NCBI RefSeq assembly: GCF_001661965.1 | Contig: NZ_LYWZ01000027.1 | Location: 245,067-309,066, forward strand | Source of the DNA: Croceicoccus mobilis | Lineage (GTDB): Bacteria > Pseudomonadota > Alphaproteobacteria > Sphingomonadales > Sphingomonadaceae | DNA: 64,000 nucleotides | Reading direction: 5' to 3' | Shown here: in pieces, positions 1 through 8,792 of the stretch | Layout: every line of letters starts with the position of its first letter | Position numbering within the stretch: the stretch's first letter is position 1 | Notes under the pieces: generated by a model | What the model saw: the letters and a program-made list of their open reading frames with translations, nothing else | Databases searched by the model: none | Told to the model about the DNA's origin: nothing | Program-made: the position numbers and the translations under genes

Positions 1-244
1 ATCCTTTTGTCTGCGGACCTCGTCCCGTTCACCGGACAAGGGCCACGCCGGGCCGCAGCGAAACGGATCATGGGCAAGGAGATGGATGGCGCCTTACGAT
101 CGAACCGCCATGGCCCGGCCTCTTGCCCAATGGCTGTATCCAGCAATAAAAAATAACAAAATTCAGGCGATCTGCGACTTCATTGCCGCACCATCTGCCC
201 ATATATGTTGCACCTGCGAACGGAGTGTTTTTCAAGGAGTGCAA

Positions 245-1927
245 GTGGCCACGCAACGTCTGGGATTACGCGATGCCGCGGCATGGATCTCGCAGATCAT
301 CGGACCCGATTTCGGCTATATCCGGATCGGGATCATCTATACCGTGGCGATCACGCTCCTGTCGCTTGCCACGCCGATCTCGGTTCAGCTCCTGATAAAT
401 TCCGTGGCGCGCACCACCTTGCCTGCGCCTTTATGGACATTATCGGGCGTGCTCCTGCTGCTGCTCTTGATGGTCGCGGCACTAAGCGCCCTGCGCCTGT
501 ACCTGATGGCCATGTTCGAACGGCGCCTCTTCGCCCGCGTCGTGGCAGAGATCACCGTGCGCGCCGTGCATGCGCAGAATCCCTATTTCTCCGACGCGAA
601 CAGCGGGCATCTGTTCAACCGTTTCTTCGACATGCCGGTTCTGCAGAAATCGGTGCCACACCTGCTGATCGGGGCTTTCACGATCATCCTGCAGGCCGCG
701 GTCGGCCTTGCGGTTACCAGCTTTTACCACCCGTTCTTCCTTGCCTTCAACGCGCTGCTGGTGATCATCGTCGCGCTGATCTGGGTGGCGTGGCGACGCG
801 GCGCGGTGACGGGCGCAGTGGGGCTTTCCCACGCCAAGCATAATGCCGCGCACTGGCTCGAAAGCCTTGGCGGCTCGAACGGCTTCTACAAATCCAGCCG
901 CCATGTCGGTTATGCGATGGACCGGTCAGAGGATGTGACCGCCAGCTATATCGATGCGCACAAGCGCTATTTCCATTACAGCTTCTCGCAGGCGGTGGCC
1001 TATTTCCTGCTCTACGCATTGGCAAGCGCGGGGCTGCTGGCGCTGGGCGGGAACCTGATCATCCAGGGCCAGCTGTCGATTGGCCAGCTGGTCGCGGCAG
1101 AGCTGATCCTTTCGGGCGTGTTCTACGGCATTTCGCAGCTCGGCTGGTATCTCGACACCTTCTACGAAATGGCGGCCAGTTCCGAAGAATTGTCGTTGCT
1201 GTTCGGCATCCCGCAGGAAAGCAGCGAGGCAAGCGGCGCCGCACCGGCCGACGGTTCGGTGCGCATGCGCGACGTGGTCCAGGGCGATGCCCGGCTCAAT
1301 TTCTCGATGAAGAACGGGGAGCAGATCGTCGCCCTGCTGGAGCCCGGCATGGAAAGCATGCTCGCCGTGCTGCTGAAGCGCCATGCCCTGCCCGATCGCG
1401 GGCAGGTGCTGGTCGGCGGCGGCGATATCGGCACGTTTGACATGTATCTGCTGCGCTCGGTGATCACCGTCCTCAATCGCCCTACCATCGTCGAGGTCAC
1501 GATCCGCGAATATCTTGCCCTTGCCGTGGCGGAGGAAGACAGCGGGGCGATGATGGCCGCGCTCGACACGGTCGGGCTCGGCAGGCGGGTCGCGACATTG
1601 AGCAAGGGGCTGGACACCGAGCTATCGTCGTCTGGCGCGCCGCTTTCCATTGCAGAGGTCATGCAATTGAAGCTCGCCAATGCGCTGCTCAGCAAACCGC
1701 GACTGCTGGTATTGTCGGAACTGTTCGACATGATGCCGATCCCCCGGCTCATGGCCGCGCTCGAAAAATTGCGCGCATCGGGCACCACTGTGCTTCTTTC
1801 CACCCGCCGAACCGACGCGATCGCGCTGGATGGCTATATGTGGCTGGGGCAGCGCGAACAGCACCGGTTCGACACTCACGCCGAACTTGTCCGCTTTGCC
1901 GAAAAGCGGGAGGCCGAAGATGCCTAA
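245..1927 (+). CDS. ABC exporter-like protein with degenerate ATPase domain
   Basis: Half-size ABC exporter architecture: a transmembrane region in roughly the first 300 residues (first helix just after the start), then a nucleotide-binding-like domain. Every catalytic motif is altered. The Walker A region near residue 365 reads LEPGMESMLA with no GK(S/T); the signature region reads SSSGAPLSIAEV instead of LSGGQ; Walker B reads LLVLSELFD instead of LDEP; the H-loop reads LLSTRRTD with no His. ATP hydrolysis is therefore doubtful. The GTG start at 245 follows AAGGAG at 234-239; an in-frame ATG at 86 also has AAGGAG, but its extension crosses AT-rich promoter-like DNA. There is no C39 peptidase domain. 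It overlaps the HlyD-like gene by 8 bp, so it probably acts with the adaptor and TolC protein downstream. Confidence 0.8.
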   Translation: MATQRLGLRDAAAWISQIIGPDFGYIRIGIIYTVAITLLSLATPISVQLLINSVARTTLPAPLWTLSGVLLLLLLMVAALSALRLYLMAMFERRLFARVVAEITVRAVHAQNPYFSDANSGHLFNRFFDMPVLQKSVPHLLIGAFTIILQAAVGLAVTSFYHPFFLAFNALLVIIVALIWVAWRRGAVTGAVGLSHAKHNAAHWLESLGGSNGFYKSSRHVGYAMDRSEDVTASYIDAHKRYFHYSFSQAVAYFLLYALASAGLLALGGNLIIQGQLSIGQLVAAELILSGVFYGISQLGWYLDTFYEMAASSEELSLLFGIPQESSEASGAAPADGSVRMRDVVQGDARLNFSMKNGEQIVALLEPGMESMLAVLLKRHALPDRGQVLVGGGDIGTFDMYLLRSVITVLNRPTIVEVTIREYLALAVAEEDSGAMMAALDTVGLGRRVATLSKGLDTELSSSGAPLSIAEVMQLKLANALLSKPRLLVLSELFDMMPIPRLMAALEKLRASGTTVLLSTRRTDAIALDGYMWLGQREQHRFDTHAELVRFAEKREAEDA

Positions 1928-2972
1928 CCGGCCAGAGAATATCGCGCATTTCACCAGCTATGCCGCGCTGTCGCCGCCGCGTGTCACGATCGTGCTCGCA
2001 TGGCTCATCGGCATCGGCTTCGCGCTCTCCATCGCCCTGCTGTTCGTACCGTGGGTCCAGACGGCGCAGGGATTGGGCAAGGTCGTCTCGCTCGACCCCG
2101 ATGACCGTCCGCGTCAGGTGTCGTCGCTGATCGACGGGCGGGTCGAACGCTTTTTCGTCCGCGATGGCGAACGCGTGAAGCAAGGTGATCCCATTGCCCG
2201 CGTCGTCGATGTCGATCCCAATCTGCTGTCGCGCCTCAACGCCGAACGCAGCCAGCTGGAGGCGGAAATCGCCGCGATCCGGCAGGCGCGGCAGGTCGCC
2301 ATGATCGACGTCGAACGCACGCGCCAATTGTTTGCCGAGGGCCTGGCCTCTCGCCGCGAATACGAACAGGCGCAGATCCGCATTTCCGAGGCCGATGCGA
2401 CGCTTGCCGAAGCGCGCGCGGGGATCAACCGGATCGAAACCGAGATCAACCGCCGTTCCGCGCAGGTCGCCGTCGCTCCGCGCGACGGCCGGGTGCAGCA
2501 GGTCAATGGCGCGGCGGGAGGGCAGCTGATTTCTGCCGGGACCGTGCTGGCCGTCGTCGCGCCCGATCAGGTGGATCGCGCGGTAGAGATCTATATCGAC
2601 GCGCGCGACGTGCCGGTGATCGACCAGGGCAGCCCCGTCAGGCTGGAATTCGAAGGTTTCCCCGCGATCCAGTTCAGCGGCTGGCCCAATCTTGTCTATG
2701 GCGTATATGACGGGCGCGTGCGCACCATCGATCCGGTCGCGCAGACCAATGGCCAATTCCGCGTGATCGTGGAACCCGTGCCCGGCGCACAGCGCCCATG
2801 GCCCGAAGCCCGCTTCGTTCGGCAGGGCAGCAATGTCGTTGGCTGGGTGCGCGGCGAAACCGTCACCGTCGGGTTCGAGATATGGCGCCAGCTCAATGAT
2901 TTCCCCCTCCAATACGACCGCACCGGCAGCACGGCGCTGACCGATGGCGCGTCTGCGGAGTCGTCGTCGTGA
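1920..2972 (+). CDS. HlyD-family periplasmic adaptor (membrane fusion) protein
   Basis: A 350-residue adaptor of the type that links an inner-membrane exporter to a TolC channel. One N-terminal transmembrane helix is followed by a split lipoyl domain (DGRVERFFVRDGERVKQGDPIARV early, and a second half near VAPRDGRVQQV) around an alpha-helical hairpin rich in Glu, Arg and Ala, then a beta-barrel region. The ATG at 1920 overlaps the end of the ABC-like gene, and the stop overlaps the GTG of the TolC gene (GTGA). The three genes are clearly translated as one unit. The substrate cannot be told from sequence. Confidence 0.9.
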   Translation: MPNRPENIAHFTSYAALSPPRVTIVLAWLIGIGFALSIALLFVPWVQTAQGLGKVVSLDPDDRPRQVSSLIDGRVERFFVRDGERVKQGDPIARVVDVDPNLLSRLNAERSQLEAEIAAIRQARQVAMIDVERTRQLFAEGLASRREYEQAQIRISEADATLAEARAGINRIETEINRRSAQVAVAPRDGRVQQVNGAAGGQLISAGTVLAVVAPDQVDRAVEIYIDARDVPVIDQGSPVRLEFEGFPAIQFSGWPNLVYGVYDGRVRTIDPVAQTNGQFRVIVEPVPGAQRPWPEARFVRQGSNVVGWVRGETVTVGFEIWRQLNDFPLQYDRTGSTALTDGASAESSS

Positions 2973-4423
2973 TCAGGCTGATTGCAGCCGCGATGACTGC
3001 GGCGCTGATGTCGCATCCGCTGCCAGCCATGGCGCAGAGCGAGGCGGCAGATGATTACGGGCCGCAGGATCCGGCGGCAGGGCCGCTGATGCTGGAAGAC
3101 GTGCTGCGCGCCTCGGCCCGCAGTTCCCCCCAGATCATCGAGGCGCTGGCCGGTATCCGCAAGGCGCAGGGTACCGCGCTAAAGGCCGAGGGCGCATTCG
3201 ATACGGTCTTTGGCGTTGAGGGGCGAAGCCGCGTAACTGGCTATTACGATGGCACCATTGTCGAAGGCAAAGCCACGCGCCCCTTCGTAACGAACGGCGG
3301 CTATGCCTATGGCGGCTACCGCGTATCTCGCGGCGACTTTCCGATCTATGAAGACAAGAGCTTCACCAACGAGCTGGGTGAATTCAAGCTGGGCGCGCTC
3401 TATTCGCTGGTCCGCGACCGCCTGATCGACGAACGCCGCGCCCAGCGGTCCATCGCCGCCAGCGGTATCGACATCGCCCGCTTCGAGGCACAGGCCGCCG
3501 CCATCGGAGTGCAGAGCCGGGCGATAACCGCCTATCAGCAATGGGTCGCCGCCGGGCTGCGCCTGCGCGCCTATCGCGATCTGCTGGAGCTGGCGGAAAG
3601 CCGAACCGGCGCCATCAACCGGCAGGTCGAACTGGGTTCGCAGCCGCGCATCCTGCGGACCGAGAACGAGCAGAACCTCGTGCGTCGCCGCGCTTTGGTG
3701 ATCGAGGCGGAGCAGGCCTTTGGCGCTGCCGCCGCGCGGCTCGCGCTCTATTACCGCGACGCGTCGGGCGAGCCGATCATCGTTGGCGCAGGCCGTTTAC
3801 CGGAAAGCAGCGAGGCACTGGATTTCGCGCGGCCCGATCCCGAATTCAGCGTCGAGCAGCGCCCTGAACTGCAAAGCCTGCTGGCGCAGGTCGAGCAATC
3901 GACCTTGAGCCTTGCCCTTGCCGAAAACGCGCTCAAGCCGCGCTTTGACCTGACTGCGGAAGTGGGCAAGGATATTGGCGACGAAGGATTGGGCGGCCCC
4001 AGCCGCACGCCGTTCGAAACGATCGTGGGCTTCCGCTTTTCGGTGCCGCTGCAAAACCGCGCGGCAAAGGGGCGCATCGCCGAGACCGAGGCGGGTCTTG
4101 ACCAGCTGGCCATGAAACAGAAGTACCTGCGCGACCAGATCCGCACCGAGGTCGATGCCATGCGCATCGCCGTGGAGGGGGCCGAACGCCTTGTCGGCAC
4201 GTCGCGCCAGGAATACGAGCTTGCCCGCGAACTGGCCAATGCCGAACGCCGCCGTTTCCAGCTGGGGTCGAGCGACTTCTTCCTCGTCAACCAGCGCGAG
4301 GAAACCGCCACCAATGCGCAGATCCAGCTGATCGATGCGCAGGCCCGCATCGGATCAACGCGCGCAGGGCTGGCCGCCGCGACAGCAGATCGTTCAGCCT
4401 TGGGGCTGGGGCTCGATCCGTAA
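2969..4423 (+). CDS. TolC-family outer membrane efflux protein
   Basis: A 484-residue outer membrane factor with a cleavable signal peptide ending near MAQS. It has the family's two long helical repeats, each with amphipathic coiled-coil segments (around residues 160-270 and 300-470, e.g. LALAENALKPRFDL and FLVNQREETATNAQIQLIDAQ). Length is usual for TolC. The GTG start overlaps the stop of the HlyD-like gene. It completes a tripartite secretion set with the two preceding genes, giving an exit route across the outer membrane. Confidence 0.9.
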   Translation: MIRLIAAAMTAALMSHPLPAMAQSEAADDYGPQDPAAGPLMLEDVLRASARSSPQIIEALAGIRKAQGTALKAEGAFDTVFGVEGRSRVTGYYDGTIVEGKATRPFVTNGGYAYGGYRVSRGDFPIYEDKSFTNELGEFKLGALYSLVRDRLIDERRAQRSIAASGIDIARFEAQAAAIGVQSRAITAYQQWVAAGLRLRAYRDLLELAESRTGAINRQVELGSQPRILRTENEQNLVRRRALVIEAEQAFGAAAARLALYYRDASGEPIIVGAGRLPESSEALDFARPDPEFSVEQRPELQSLLAQVEQSTLSLALAENALKPRFDLTAEVGKDIGDEGLGGPSRTPFETIVGFRFSVPLQNRAAKGRIAETEAGLDQLAMKQKYLRDQIRTEVDAMRIAVEGAERLVGTSRQEYELARELANAERRRFQLGSSDFFLVNQREETATNAQIQLIDAQARIGSTRAGLAAATADRSALGLGLDP

Positions 4424-4429
4424 CGCCGA

Positions 4430-4624
4430 CTAGGCGTAACCGGCGGGCAGCTGTTCGGTATGGTCCAGCCGGTCCATCACTTCGGGCAGGGGTTCGAGCA
4501 CGGTCACGCTGCGGTTTTCGCCAAAGCGGATACGCGTGCCCTCCGACACCTCTGAGATATAGGTAACCTGCGTCGCATTCACGATGACCGCGACGCGGTC
4601 GGTGGCGGTGAACTTTACGAACAT
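4430..4624 (-). CDS. Small FlbD-like hypothetical protein
   Basis: A 64-residue soluble protein lying convergent to the TolC gene. ATG at 4624 is preceded by GGAGAGG at good spacing; a TTG one codon upstream is less likely. The pattern of beta-strands, an N-x-x-x-V-x-x-I core and the ending EPLPEVMDRL resemble the small FlbD/YlzI fold (N-x-x-x-I-x-x-IE, then ES-x-EEV). No flagellar genes are nearby, so a flagellar role is not supported. The function is unknown; the FlbD resemblance is by eye only. Confidence 0.6.
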   Translation of the reverse strand: MFVKFTATDRVAVIVNATQVTYISEVSEGTRIRFGENRSVTVLEPLPEVMDRLDHTEQLPAGYA

Positions 4625-4700
4625 CAATGCCTCTCCGTTTTGTTTGGAGAGAGCTTAGCCGGTCGCGCGAATTCCGCCAGCAGGATTCGCGTCTGGCCGC

Positions 4701-5660
4701 TTAGCGCGCCTGCAACGCGACGCTGACGCTGGCCGCGATGGCATCGCCCAAAAGATGCCCCGACAGCCATGCGCATTCCACCCGCGGCCCGATCAGCCAG
4801 TCGCCGCAGGCCCCCAATTGCCTGTCCCGGTTCCAGAGGATTTCGTCGCCCGTGCCCGGCGCCCGCGCAAAGCGCCAGCGGTGCGCCGCAGCGGCCAGCG
4901 GTTCGGGAAGCGACAGGTCGAACTGCTCTTCGAACGCGCTGACGAGCCGTGGGAGGATGTTCGCGGGTTCCTCCTCGCAGGTCTGCGCGCTCCAATCCGC
5001 GCTGGCCTGCACGACCCAGCTTTCGGGACCGGTGCGGCCCGGCTTGGCATTGTTGCGGGCGGCCCATTGCACAATCCCGTCACCGCGCAGCACATCATCG
5101 GCGACCGGCAGCGGCCGATCGAAAGCCAGCATCGCGGTCCAGCATGGCATCGAATGCCGGCGCAGGGCCGCCCGCCCCATTGCGAAATCATGCAGCGAAA
5201 GCAGCGGCGCGGCCTGTTCGGCAGGTACGGCCAGCACGATCGTGTCGAACGGCCCGTCCCGATCGCGATCAGACCGAACATACCAATACCCATCGACGCG
5301 TTCGATCGCCTTGACCGTGGTGCCGACCTGCGCGTCATGCGCGCGGGCCATATGGCGCACGACCGCATTCATGCCGGGCACGCCGACCAGCGCATCGCTT
5401 CCCGCCGCGGGCCATGGGGCGACGAGGCCGTGCGATTGCCACTGTTCGACCAGCTTGCGAAAGCGAAGATCGCGGGCGGTGAAATATTGCGCGCCGTGGT
5501 CGAAATATGCGTCGCCCAGCGGGGTTTCCATGCGCCGGGTCGACATGCGCCCGCCAAATCCACGGCCCTTGTCGAAAAGCCTGACCGCGCAGCCATGCGC
5601 GGCAAGCCGGTCGGCGCAGGCAAGGCCCGCAATGCCCGCTCCGACAATCGCGACTTTCAT
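4701..5660 (-). CDS. NAD(P)/FAD-dependent oxidoreductase, renalase-like
   Basis: A 319-residue flavoprotein. It begins MKVAIVGAGIAGLACADRL, the GxGxxG dinucleotide-binding motif of the Rossmann fold, followed by FDKGRGFGGRMSTRR, the second FAD-contact motif of the renalase/amine-oxidase-like family, and FDHGAQYFTARD. ATG at 5660 was chosen because the FAD fold starts immediately after it; the longer reading would add 21 unlikely residues. It is divergent from the LOV-HTH gene with about 115 bp between them, so the two may share a light-responsive control region (inference). The substrate is unknown. Confidence 0.85.
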   Translation of the reverse strand: MKVAIVGAGIAGLACADRLAAHGCAVRLFDKGRGFGGRMSTRRMETPLGDAYFDHGAQYFTARDLRFRKLVEQWQSHGLVAPWPAAGSDALVGVPGMNAVVRHMARAHDAQVGTTVKAIERVDGYWYVRSDRDRDGPFDTIVLAVPAEQAAPLLSLHDFAMGRAALRRHSMPCWTAMLAFDRPLPVADDVLRGDGIVQWAARNNAKPGRTGPESWVVQASADWSAQTCEEEPANILPRLVSAFEEQFDLSLPEPLAAAAHRWRFARAPGTGDEILWNRDRQLGACGDWLIGPRVECAWLSGHLLGDAIAASVSVALQAR

Positions 5661-5777
5661 GCTCGTATCTTGCAAATACCCATCCATCCAGCCAAACATC
5701 GGGACACGAAGGCCCGGCGACAAGCTGCCCGAAAGGGCAATCTTCCCAACCGGGCAAGAGTTTACTAGGCTTGCCCC

Positions 5778-6368
5778 ATGAGCGCTTCAGACCTCATCGC
5801 CTCAAGCGCGGTCGCCGCCGTCGTGAGCAATCCGCGCCTGCCGGACAATCCGATTGTCGAATGCAATCCAGCCTTTGTCGCGCTTACCGGCTATAGCCGT
5901 GAAGAGATCATCGGCCATAATTGCCGCTTCCTTACCGGGCCAGACACCGAGCCGGAACTGACCGAAGAATTGCGCGCAGGGGTACGCGCCAAACGTCCGG
6001 TCATGGTCGAGATTCTGAACTACAAGAAAGACGGGACGCCGTTTCGCAACGCGGTCATGGTCGCGCCCATCTTCGGTGCCGATGGGGAAATCGAATATTT
6101 CCTCGGCTCGCAGATGGAAATTCCCGCCCCCACTACCCCGACCGAAAACCCAAGGCAGAGCGCGGCCCGGCAGCGCATCGACGAGCTGACCCCGCGCCAG
6201 CGCGAAATCCTGATCGAGATCGCGCGCGGCAAGCTCAACAAGCAGATCGCCTTCGACCTCGATCTCAGCGAGCGGACGATCAAGATGCACCGGGCAGCAC
6301 TGCTGCGCGCACTGGGCATCACGACCACGGCAGAGGCGATCCGCGTGGTCATCGAGGCTGGATACTAG
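5778..6368 (+). CDS. LOV-HTH blue-light transcription factor (EL222-like)
   Basis: A 196-residue one-component photoreceptor. Residues about 10-115 form a LOV (PAS) domain with the flavin-adduct motif GHNCRFLTG (reactive Cys49) and the strand VEILNYKKDGTPFRNAV, followed by VAPIFGADGEIEYFLGSQ. Residues about 130-196 form a LuxR-type HTH (LTPRQREILIEIARGKLNKQ, then SERTIKMHRAALLRALG). This is the domain order of EL222, in which light frees the HTH so that it can dimerise and bind DNA. It is divergent from a flavoenzyme and lies upstream of a small membrane protein and a fasciclin gene, which are candidate targets. The FMN-contacting motif has Thr in place of the common Gln after FL. Confidence 0.93.
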   Translation: MSASDLIASSAVAAVVSNPRLPDNPIVECNPAFVALTGYSREEIIGHNCRFLTGPDTEPELTEELRAGVRAKRPVMVEILNYKKDGTPFRNAVMVAPIFGADGEIEYFLGSQMEIPAPTTPTENPRQSAARQRIDELTPRQREILIEIARGKLNKQIAFDLDLSERTIKMHRAALLRALGITTTAEAIRVVIEAGY

Positions 6369-6484
6369 CCCACAGACTTTCCGAATAGTTCGCGACGACT
6401 GCACCTTGGGACAGGTTGTGGCCGAGGGGCCGCATGCGCATCTTCCAATTAATGGTTCGCCATTGATAGAAACAGGAGGATGCA

Positions 6485-6640
6485 ATGCGCCTACCCGAAG
6501 AAAACGCCCAATATTCACCTGACAAGGTTCGGGGCGGGAGCGAAGAACATGTCGTGCGATATGTTCTTGGCTCCAGTCTTGGACTGGCAATCGTCACCCT
6601 GACTACGACGTGGATCGGCAGCGCCCTCATCCTGTCCTGA
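6485..6640 (+). CDS. Small single-pass membrane protein (51 aa)
   Basis: A short gene with a strong AGGAGG ribosome-binding site at 6474-6479, five bases before the ATG. The product is 51 residues: a polar N-terminal half (MRLPEENAQYSPDKVRG) and one C-terminal hydrophobic helix (LGSSLGLAIVTLTTTWIGSA). It lies between the LOV-HTH gene and the fasciclin gene on the same strand. The function is unknown. Support comes from the ribosome-binding site, the coherent membrane helix and the codon use; no homology could be tested. Confidence 0.6.
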   Translation: MRLPEENAQYSPDKVRGGSEEHVVRYVLGSSLGLAIVTLTTTWIGSALILS

Positions 6641-6733
6641 TCCACCCCAAGAACAGGGCCCGTGGCCGTCCCACTCCCCCACGGGTCCTGTTCACCCCTC
6701 AAATCCCACCCCCCAAGAAGAAGAGAGATACTG

Positions 6734-7255
6734 ATGAAACTTCCCGTCATGATGGCCGCAGCAATTGCATTGACGGCTGCCACCCCCGCCCTTGCCGATC
6801 ACCATAGTTCCGCGACCATCGTCGAAGCTGCGGTTGAATCGCCGCAGCACGAAACACTGGTCGCCGCGGTCAAGGCTGCGGGCCTTGCCGAAACGCTGTC
6901 GGGCGACGGTCCGTTCACCGTTTTCGCGCCGACCGACGCGGCTTTCAACGAACTGCCCGAAGGCACCGTGCCGACCCTGCTCAAGCCCGAGAATGAAGGG
7001 ACCTTGCGTTCGGTGCTGACCTATCACGTCGTTCCCGGCAAGGTGACCGCAGCCGAACTGATCGGCATGATCGAGGATAACGATGGCTCTGCCGCGCTGA
7101 AGACCGTGCAGGGTTCGACGCTGGTCGCCAGCCTGTCGGGCGGGAACGTGATCCTGACCGATGCGAAGGGCGGCACCGCCACTGTCGTCGCGACCGATAT
7201 CAAGGCGTCGAACGGCGTGATCCACGCGACCGATGCCGTGTCGATGCCCGGCTGA
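6734..7255 (+). CDS. Secreted fasciclin-domain protein
   Basis: A 173-residue exported protein. The signal peptide (MKLPVMMAAAIALTAATPALA) is followed by one complete FAS1 domain with both conserved signatures: H1-like GDGPFTVFAPTDAAFNELP, and H2-like TDIKASNGVIHATDAVSMPG at the C-terminus, with the YH pair in LTYHVVPGKV. FAS1 proteins mediate surface adhesion or interaction. ATG at 6734 follows a purine-rich GAAGAGAGA. A strong terminator follows the gene. Confidence 0.92.
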   Translation: MKLPVMMAAAIALTAATPALADHHSSATIVEAAVESPQHETLVAAVKAAGLAETLSGDGPFTVFAPTDAAFNELPEGTVPTLLKPENEGTLRSVLTYHVVPGKVTAAELIGMIEDNDGSAALKTVQGSTLVASLSGGNVILTDAKGGTATVVATDIKASNGVIHATDAVSMPG

Positions 7256-7299
7256 TTTCGATAGGAAGGCTGGTTGCTGACCGGCCCCCGCAACCAAAT

Positions 7300-7340
7300 G
7301 GCGGGCTGGCGATCCATGCGATTGCCAGCCCGCCTTTCTA
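7300..7340 (+). terminator. Rho-independent terminator after fasciclin gene
   Basis: A perfect 11-bp stem (GGCGGGCTGGC at 7300-7310 pairing with GCCAGCCCGCC at 7324-7334) around a 13-base loop, followed by TTTCTATTT. It lies between the convergent fasciclin and metY genes and could also serve metY in the opposite direction, though no T-run is visible on that strand. Confidence 0.85.
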
Positions 7341-7357
7341 TTTGCGCGCCAGACCCG

Positions 7358-8647
7358 TCAGATCGCGCGAAGCCCCATTTCGAGATCGGCGATCAGGTCG
7401 TCGACATGCTCGATCCCGACAGAAATGCGCACGACATCGGGCCCTGCCCCGGCGGCAATCAGCTCTTCGCCTTCAAGCTGGCTGTGCGTGGTCGACGCCG
7501 GGTGGATGATGAGCGAGCGCGTGTCGCCGATATTGGCAAGGTGGCTGAAAAGCTTGACGCTCGACACCAGCTTCACTCCGGCTTCGAACCCGCCCTTGAC
7601 GCCGAAGGTGAAGACCGCCCCGCCCTTGCCGCCGAGATATTTGTCGGCCAGCGGCTTGTAACGACTGCCTTCCAGCCCGGCATAGGAAACCCATGCGATC
7701 TTGTTGTGGCTGTCGAGCCACTTCGCGACCGCCAGCGCATTATCGCAATGCCGCTCCATTCGCAGCGCCAGCGTTTCCATGCCGGTCAGCGCCAGCCACG
7801 CATTCTGCGGCGCCAATGCAGGGCCAAGATCGCGCAGGCCCAGCACCCTGCAGGCGATGATGAAGGCGATGGGGCCAACCGGCTCCAGCGCATCGACAAG
7901 CACCGCGCCGTGATAGGAACCGCTTGGCTGGGTCAGGCTGGGAAACTTGTCCCCTTGCGCCTTCCAGTCGAAGCGGCCTGAATCGACGATCACCCCGCCC
8001 ACCGCATTGCCATGGCCGTTGAGGAATTTCGTGGTCGAGTGGGTGACGATATCCGCGCCATGTTCGATCGGGCGGCACAGCACCGGGCTGGCCATCGTAT
8101 TGTCGACGATCAGAGGCACGCCGCCGTCATGCGCGATGTCGGCGATGGCCGCGATGTCGGTCACCACGCCGCCGGGATTGGCAAGGCTTTCGATGAAAAC
8201 GCAGCGGGTCTTTTCATCAATGGCCGCGCGAATGTTTTCGGGATCGTCGGCATCGACAAAACGCGTTTCCCAGCCGAATTTGCGAAACGCCTCGCCCATC
8301 TGGTTCAGCGATCCGCCGTAAAGCTTACGCGCCGCGACGATATTGCAGCCCGGTTCCATCAGCGTGTAAAACGCCAGCAATTGCGCCGCATGGCCGCTTG
8401 CCACGCCGAGCGCGCCCACGCCCCCTTCCATGGCCGCGACCTTCTTTTCCAGCACGTCATTCGTCGGGTTCATGATCCGCGAATAGATGTTGCCGAACTG
8501 CTTTAATGCAAACAGGTCTGCCGCATGCTCGGCGCTGTCGAACACATAGCTTGCCGTCTGATAAATAGGCGTAATCCGGGCGTTGGTCGCCGGGTCAGGT
8601 TCACAGCCGGCATGCACGGTCATCGTTTCAAGCTTCATATCGCCCAT
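7358..8647 (-). CDS. metY: O-acetylhomoserine sulfhydrylase (PLP enzyme)
   Basis: A 429-residue Cys/Met-metabolism PLP enzyme that makes homocysteine from O-acetylhomoserine and sulfide. Seen: the substrate-pocket segment TPIYQTASYVF, the phosphate-binding region ASGHAAQ, YGGSLNQM, the cofactor Asp in VDNTMASP and the PLP lysine in HSTTKFLNGHG. Length fits MetY rather than the shorter MetB/MetC. The start at 8647 is preceded by GGGGGA; ATG at 8638 or 8659 is also possible. As a sulfide-assimilating enzyme it lies about 1.5 kb from the metallo-beta-lactamase-rhodanese gene at 10140, another sulfane-sulfur protein. Confidence 0.93.
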   Translation of the reverse strand: MGDMKLETMTVHAGCEPDPATNARITPIYQTASYVFDSAEHAADLFALKQFGNIYSRIMNPTNDVLEKKVAAMEGGVGALGVASGHAAQLLAFYTLMEPGCNIVAARKLYGGSLNQMGEAFRKFGWETRFVDADDPENIRAAIDEKTRCVFIESLANPGGVVTDIAAIADIAHDGGVPLIVDNTMASPVLCRPIEHGADIVTHSTTKFLNGHGNAVGGVIVDSGRFDWKAQGDKFPSLTQPSGSYHGAVLVDALEPVGPIAFIIACRVLGLRDLGPALAPQNAWLALTGMETLALRMERHCDNALAVAKWLDSHNKIAWVSYAGLEGSRYKPLADKYLGGKGGAVFTFGVKGGFEAGVKLVSSVKLFSHLANIGDTRSLIIHPASTTHSQLEGEELIAAGAGPDVVRISVGIEHVDDLIADLEMGLRAI

Positions 8648-8792
8648 CGGGTCCCCCATCCGCAATGTCATCGAAGAAGGGCGATCGATACCACGCAGAT
8701 TGGACGACTTCCAACAGCGCCTGAAGAAATCCGGGCGTCACGGTGTGGAACGACCATGCCGCCCTAGCCTTGATCGCCAAATCCGAATAGGC

